Assembly (NCBI GenBank): GCA_963580455.1
Contig: OY756958.1
Coordinates: forward strand, 198,501-262,500
Length of the DNA stretch: 64,000 bases
DNA from: Euonymus europaeus
Taxonomy: Eukaryota; Streptophyta; Magnoliopsida; Celastrales; Celastraceae
Direction: 5' to 3'
Shown here: piece after piece, positions 59,106 to 64,000 of the stretch
Layout: each line of letters opens with the position of its first letter
Numbering within the stretch: the stretch's first letter is position 1
Made by a program: the position numbers and the translations under genes
The notes under the pieces: model-generated
The model's input: the letters and a program-made list of their open reading frames with translations, nothing else
Told to the model about the DNA's origin: nothing
Databases searched by the model: none

Positions 59106-60662
59106 GGCTAGTAGGTCTCGTTTCACCTAGTTAGCCGCGAAATGTGGTTTCTTTACGTAAACGGTTTTATGAATATCCGTTGACTCCGAGTTCTGAATTC
59201 GGTGATTTTTAGCTTGATTACACACTACTTTTCGAGCTCTACGATCCTGGCATTTCGGATTTTGATTTCAGAACTCGTGGCTAGTTGGTCTCGTTTCACC
59301 TAGTTAGCCGCGAAATGTGGTTTCTTTACGTAAACGGTTTTATGAATATCCGTTGACTCCGAGTTCTGAATTCGGTGATTTTTAGCTTGATTTCACACTA
59401 ATTTTCGAGCTCTACGATCCTGGCATTTCGGATATTGATTTCAGAACTCGTGGCTAGTTGGTCTCGTTTCACCTAGTTAGCCGCGAAATGTGGTTTCTTT
59501 ACGTAAACGGTTTTATGAATATCCGTTGACTCCGAGTTCTGAATTCGGTGATTTTTAGCTTGATTTCACACTACTTTTCGAGCTCTACGATCCTGGCGTT
59601 TCGGATTTTGATTTCAGAACTCGTGGCTAGTAGGTCTTGTTTCACCTATTTAGCCGCGAAATGTGGTTTCTTTACGTAAACAGTTTTATGAATATCCGTT
59701 GACTCCGAGTTCTGAATTCGGTGATTTTTAGCTTGATTTCACACTACTTTTCGAGCTCTACGATCCTGGCATTTCGGATTTTTATTTCAGAACTCGTGGC
59801 TAGTAGGTCTCGTTTCACCTATTTAGCCGCGAAATGTGGTTTCTTTACGTAAACGGTTTTATGAATATCCGTTGACTCCGAGTTCTGAATTCGGTGATTT
59901 TTAGCTTGATTTCACACTACTTTTCGAGCTCTACAATCCTGGCGTTTCGGATTTTGATTTCAGAACTCGTGGCTAGTAGGTATCGTTTCACCTAGTTAGC
60001 CGCGAAATGTGGTTTCTTTACGTAAACGGTTTTATGAATATCCGTTGACTCCGAGTTCTGAATTCGGTGATTTTTAGCTTGATTTCACACTACTTTTCGA
60101 GCTCTACGATCCTGGCGTTTCGGATTTTGATTTCAGAACTTGTGGCTAGTTGGTCTCGTTTCACCTATTTAGCCGCAAAATGTGGTTTCTTTACGTAAAC
60201 GGTTTTATGAATATCCGTTGACTCCGAGTTCTGAATTCGGTGATTTTTAGCTTGATTTCACACTACTTTTCGAGCTCTACGATCCTGGCATTTCGGATTT
60301 TGATTTCAGAACTCGTGGCTAGTTGGTCTCGTTTCACCTAGTTAGCCGCGAAATGTGGTTTCTTTACGTAAACGGTTTTATGAATATCCGTTGACTCCGA
60401 GTTCTGAATTCGGTGATTTTTAGCTTGATTTCACACTACTTTTCGAGCTCTACGATCCTGGCGTTTCGGATTTTGATTTCAGAACTCGTGGCTAGTTGGT
60501 CTCGTTTCACCTATTTAGCCGCGAAATGTGGTTTCTTTACGTAAACGGTTTTATGAATATCCGTTGACTCCGAGTTCTGAATTCGGTGATTTTTAGCTTG
60601 ATTTCACACTACTTTTCGAGCTCTACAATCCGGGCGTTTCGGATTTTGATTTCAGAACTCGT
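59106..60662 (+). repeat. 9-mer HOR of domain VI (1,557 bp), variant copy
   Basis: This copy matches the previous one at 1,557 bp for the first five monomers. The sixth has GGTATCG (59971), the seventh follows an ACTTGTGG junction and keeps TTTTCGAGCTC (60144), and the eighth is an ordinary monomer (60317) in place of the GGTCTTG chimera. These three versions are inherited by the next copy. Confidence 0.9.
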
Positions 60663-62911
60663 GGCTAGTAGGTCTCGTTTCACCTAGTTAGCCGCGAAAT
60701 GTGGTTTCTTTACGTAAACGGTTTTATGAATATCCGTTGACTCCGAGTTCTGAATTCGGTGATTTTTAGCTTGATTACACACTACTTTTCGAGCTCTACG
60801 ATCCTGGCATTTCGGATTTTGATTTCAGAACTCGTGGCTAGTTGGTCTCGTTTCACCTAGTTAGCCGCGAAATGTGGTTTCTTTACGTAAACGGTTTTAT
60901 GAATATCCGTTGACTCCGAGTTCTGAATTCGGTGATTTTTAGCTTGATTTCACACTAATTTTCGAGCTCTACGATCCTGGCATTTCGGATATTGATTTCA
61001 GAACTCGTGGCTAGTTGGTCTCGTTTCACCTAGTTAGCCGCGAAATGTGGTTTCTTTACGTAAACGGTTTTATGAATATCCGTTGACTCCGAGTTCTGAA
61101 TTCGGTGATTTTTAGCTTGATTTCACACTACTTTTCGAGCTCTACGATCCTGGCGTTTCGGATTTTGATTTCAGAACTCGTGGCTAGTAGGTCTTGTTTC
61201 ACCTATTTAGCCGCGAAATGTGGTTTCTTTACGTAAACAGTTTTATGAATATCCGTTGACTCCGAGTTCTGAATTCGGTGATTTTTAGCTTGATTTCACA
61301 CTACTTTTCGAGCTCTACGATCCTGGCATTTCGGATTTTGATTTCAGAACTCGTGGCTAGTAGGTCTCGTTTCACCTAGTTAGCCGCGAAATGTGGTTTC
61401 TTTACGTAAACGGTTTTATGAATATCCGTTGACTCCGAGTTCTGAATTCGGTGATTTTTAGCTTGATTACACACTACTTTTCGAGCTCTACGATCCTGGC
61501 ATTTCGGATTTTGATTTCAGAACTCGTGGCTAGTTGGTCTCGTTTCACCTAGTTAGCCGCGAAATGTGGTTTCTTTACGTAAACGGTTTTATGAATATCC
61601 GTTGACTCCGAGTTCTGAATTCGGTGATTTTTAGCTTGATTTCACACTAATTTTCGAGCTCTACGATCCTGGCATTTCGGATATTGATTTCAGAACTCGT
61701 GGCTAGTTGGTCTCGTTTCACCTAGTTAGCCGCGAAATGTGGTTTCTTTACGTAAACGGTTTTATGAATATCCGTTGACTCCGAGTTCTGAATTCGGTGA
61801 TTTTTAGCTTGATTTCACACTACTTTTCGAGCTCTACGATCCTGGCGTTTCGGATTTTGATTTCAGAACTCGTGGCTAGTAGGTCTTGTTTCACCTATTT
61901 AGCCGCGAAATGTGGTTTCTTTACGTAAACAGTTTTATGAATATCCGTTGACTCCGAGTTCTGAATTCGGTGATTTTTAGCTTGATTTCACACTACTTTT
62001 CGAGCTCTACGATCCTGGCATTTCGGATTTTTATTTCAGAACTCGTGGCTAGTAGGTCTCGTTTCACCTATTTAGCCGCGAAATGTGGTTTCTTTACGTA
62101 AACGGTTTTATGAATATCCGTTGACTCCGAGTTCTGAATTCGGTGATTTTTAGCTTGATTTCACACTACTTTTCGAGCTCTACAATCCTGGCGTTTCGGA
62201 TTTTGATTTCAGAACTCGTGGCTAGTAGGTATCGTTTCACCTAGTTAGCCGCGAAATGTGGTTTCTTTACGTAAACGGTTTTATGAATATCCGTTGACTC
62301 CGAGTTCTGAATTCGGTGATTTTTAGCTTGATTTCACACTACTTTTCGAGCTCTACGATCCTGGCGTTTCGGATTTTGATTTCAGAACTTGTGGCTAGTT
62401 GGTCTCGTTTCACCTATTTAGCCGCAAAATGTGGTTTCTTTACGTAAACGGTTTTATGAATATCCGTTGACTCCGAGTTCTGAATTCGGTGATTTTTAGC
62501 TTGATTTCACACTACTTTTCGAGCTCTACGATCCTGGCATTTCGGATTTTGATTTCAGAACTCGTGGCTAGTTGGTCTCGTTTCACCTAGTTAGCCGCGA
62601 AATGTGGTTTCTTTACGTAAACGGTTTTATGAATATCCGTTGACTCCGAGTTCTGAATTCGGTGATTTTTAGCTTGATTTCACACTACTTTTCGAGCTCT
62701 ACGATCCTGGCGTTTCGGATTTTGATTTCAGAACTCGTGGCTAGTTGGTCTCGTTTCACCTATTTAGCCGCGAAATGTGGTTTCTTTACGTAAACGGTTT
62801 TATGAATATCCGTTGACTCCGAGTTCTGAATTCGGTGATTTTTAGCTTGATTTCACACTACTTTTCGAGCTCTACAATCCGGGCGTTTCGGATTTTGATT
62901 TCAGAACTCGT
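60663..62911 (+). repeat. 13-mer variant of the domain VI HOR (2,249 bp)
   Basis: The first four positions occur twice in tandem: 60663, 60836, 61009 and 61182, then 61355, 61528, 61701 and 61874. Positions 5 to 9 follow (62047, GGTATCG at 62220, GCAAAATG at 62393, 62566, 62739). The inserted block is 692 bp. The fourth unit differs between the two sets, GATTTTGATTT at 61182 against GATTTTTATTT at 61874. Confidence 0.9.
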
Positions 62912-64000
62912 GGCTAGTAGGTCTCGTTTCACCTAGTTAGCCGCGAAATGTGGTTTCTTTACGTAAACGGTTTTATGAATATCCGTTGACTCCGAGTTCT
63001 GAATTCGGTGATTTTTAGCTTGATTACACACTACTTTTCGAGCTCTACGATCCTGGCATTTCGGATTTTGATTTCAGAACTCGTGGCTAGTTGGTCTCGT
63101 TTCACCTAGTTAGCCGCGAAATGTGGTTTCTTTACGTAAACGGTTTTATGAATATCCGTTGACTCCGAGTTCTGAATTCGGTGATTTTTAGCTTGATTTC
63201 ACACTAATTTTCGAGCTCTACGATCCTGGCATTTCGGATATTGATTTCAGAACTCGTGGCTAGTTGGTCTCGTTTCACCTAGTTAGCCGCGAAATGTGGT
63301 TTCTTTACGTAAACGGTTTTATGAATATCCGTTGACTCCGAGTTCTGAATTCGGTGATTTTTAGCTTGATTTCACACTACTTTTCGAGCTCTACGATCCT
63401 GGCGTTTCGGATTTTGATTTCAGAACTCGTGGCTAGTAGGTCTTGTTTCACCTATTTAGCCGCGAAATGTGGTTTCTTTACGTAAACAGTTTTATGAATA
63501 TCCGTTGACTCCGAGTTCTGAATTCGGTGATTTTTAGCTTGATTTCACACTACTTTTCGAGCTCTACGATCCTGGCATTTCGGATTTTTATTTCAGAACT
63601 CGTGGCTAGTAGGTCTCGTTTCACCTATTTAGCCGCGAAATGTGGTTTCTTTACGTAAACGGTTTTATGAATATCCGTTGACTCCGAGTTCTGAATTCGG
63701 TGATTTTTAGCTTGATTTCACACTACTTTTCGAGCTCTACAATCCTGGCGTTTCGGATTTTGATTTCAGAACTCGTGGCTAGTAGGTCTCGTTTCACCTA
63801 GTTAGCCGCGAAATGTGGTTTCTTTACGTAAACGGTTTTATGAATATCCGTTGACTCCGAGTTCTGAATTCGGTGATTTTTAGCTTGATTTCACACTACT
63901 TTTCGAGCTCTACGATCCTGGCGTTTCGGATTTTGATTTCAGAACTTGTGGCTAGTTGGTCTCGTTTCACCTATTTAGCCGCAAAATGTGGTTTCTTTAC
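62912..64000 (+). repeat. 9-mer HOR of domain VI, cut by the window edge
   Basis: Positions 1 to 6 are complete: 62912 (ATTACAC), 63085 (ACTAATTTTCG), 63258, 63431 (AGGTCTTG, AAACAG), 63604 and 63777. Position 7 (ACTTGTGG junction, GCAAAATG) starts at 63950 and is cut after 51 bases. Position 6 has AGGTCTCG here, not the GGTATCG of the two copies before it. Confidence 0.9.

Larger units (their letters stand above)
1..64000 (+). repeat. Satellite DNA array, 173-bp monomer, 370 complete copies
   Basis: Every base belongs to a head-to-tail tandem repeat whose units begin GGCTAGT. Starts fall at 1, 174, 346, 519 and onward to 63950, all in the same orientation. I count 334 units of 173 bp, 25 of 171 bp and 11 of 172 bp, which sum to exactly 63,949 bp before a 51-bp partial unit. 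The 171-bp class lacks an AT dinucleotide near local 69-70 (GAATCCG instead of GAATATCCG). The 172-bp class has a shortened T tract at local 43-49, GTTACCCC in place of GTTAGCCGC, or one T fewer at local 101-105. Neighbouring monomers differ by a few substitutions, and sets of variants recur in fixed order as higher-order repeats. All six frames of the consensus are closed by stops. The likely role is centromeric or heterochromatic satellite, inferred from unit length, array size and homogenisation. I recognise no known satellite family. Strand is arbitrary. Confidence 0.98.

Noticed and set aside
1..64000. Primate alpha satellite, suggested by the 171-173 bp unit and HOR structure
   Set aside because: The monomer shows none of the alpha-satellite sequence I would recognise. 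The similarity is only in length and organisation.
1..64000. CRISPR array
   Set aside because: There are no unique spacers between constant repeats. The whole 173-bp unit repeats, and unit length and array size fit satellite DNA.

Overview
The whole window is one uninterrupted tandem satellite array. No gene, RNA gene, transposon, CRISPR array or single-copy sequence is present. Taking the first G of GGCTAGT as local position 1, I can place monomer starts in one phase and one orientation from base 1 to base 63950. That gives 370 complete monomers plus a 51-bp partial one at the right edge: 334 of 173 bp, 25 of 171 bp and 11 of 172 bp. These sum to exactly 63,949 bp, so there is no room for an insertion, inversion or gap. 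Both ends of the array lie outside the window.

Organism: a nucleosome-length (about 173 bp) satellite homogenised into higher-order repeats (HORs) over at least 64 kb points to a centromere or large heterochromatic block of a eukaryote, read from a long-read assembly. I do not recognise the monomer. It is not primate alpha satellite, Arabidopsis CEN180 or another centromeric satellite I can recall, and I do not name a species. Length alone does not help, because many plant and animal satellites are 170-180 bp.

Layout. (I) 1-11,049: an irregular lead-in, then a 10-monomer HOR of 1,727 bp with four full copies, a 7-mer and a 6-mer deletion derivative, and a 3-monomer stub. (II) 11,050-21,057: irregular monomers, then a 15-monomer unit of 2,587 bp present twice in tandem, with a nested 5-mer and a third partial copy; its flanks repeat at 8,280 bp. 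(III) 21,058-30,739: a patchwork of an 8- to 9-monomer unit around a disordered stretch (25.4-28.5 kb). (IV) 30,740-42,151: 11-, 10- and 8-monomer blocks (X and Y types), with X repeating at 6,743 bp. (V) 42,152-57,202: blocks of 10, 12, 10, 10, 3, 12, 10 and 10 monomers followed by a modified copy, forming a composite of 5,536 bp repeated at 6,055 bp. (VI) 57,203-64,000: a 9-monomer HOR of 1,557 bp with a 13-monomer variant carrying an internal 4-monomer duplication.

Monomer architecture: the consensus is about 41% GC with 13 CpG sites, more than base composition predicts. It has a 10-bp perfect palindrome, a 17-bp near-perfect dyad, an 11-bp inverted repeat and a hairpin-capable dyad across the monomer junction. 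All six frames of the consensus are closed by stops. Much of the variation between monomers is transition at CpG sites, and crossovers inside monomers have produced chimeric units at block boundaries. The functional inference (centromere or heterochromatin, unequal exchange or conversion) is mine; the repeat structure is read directly from the sequence.
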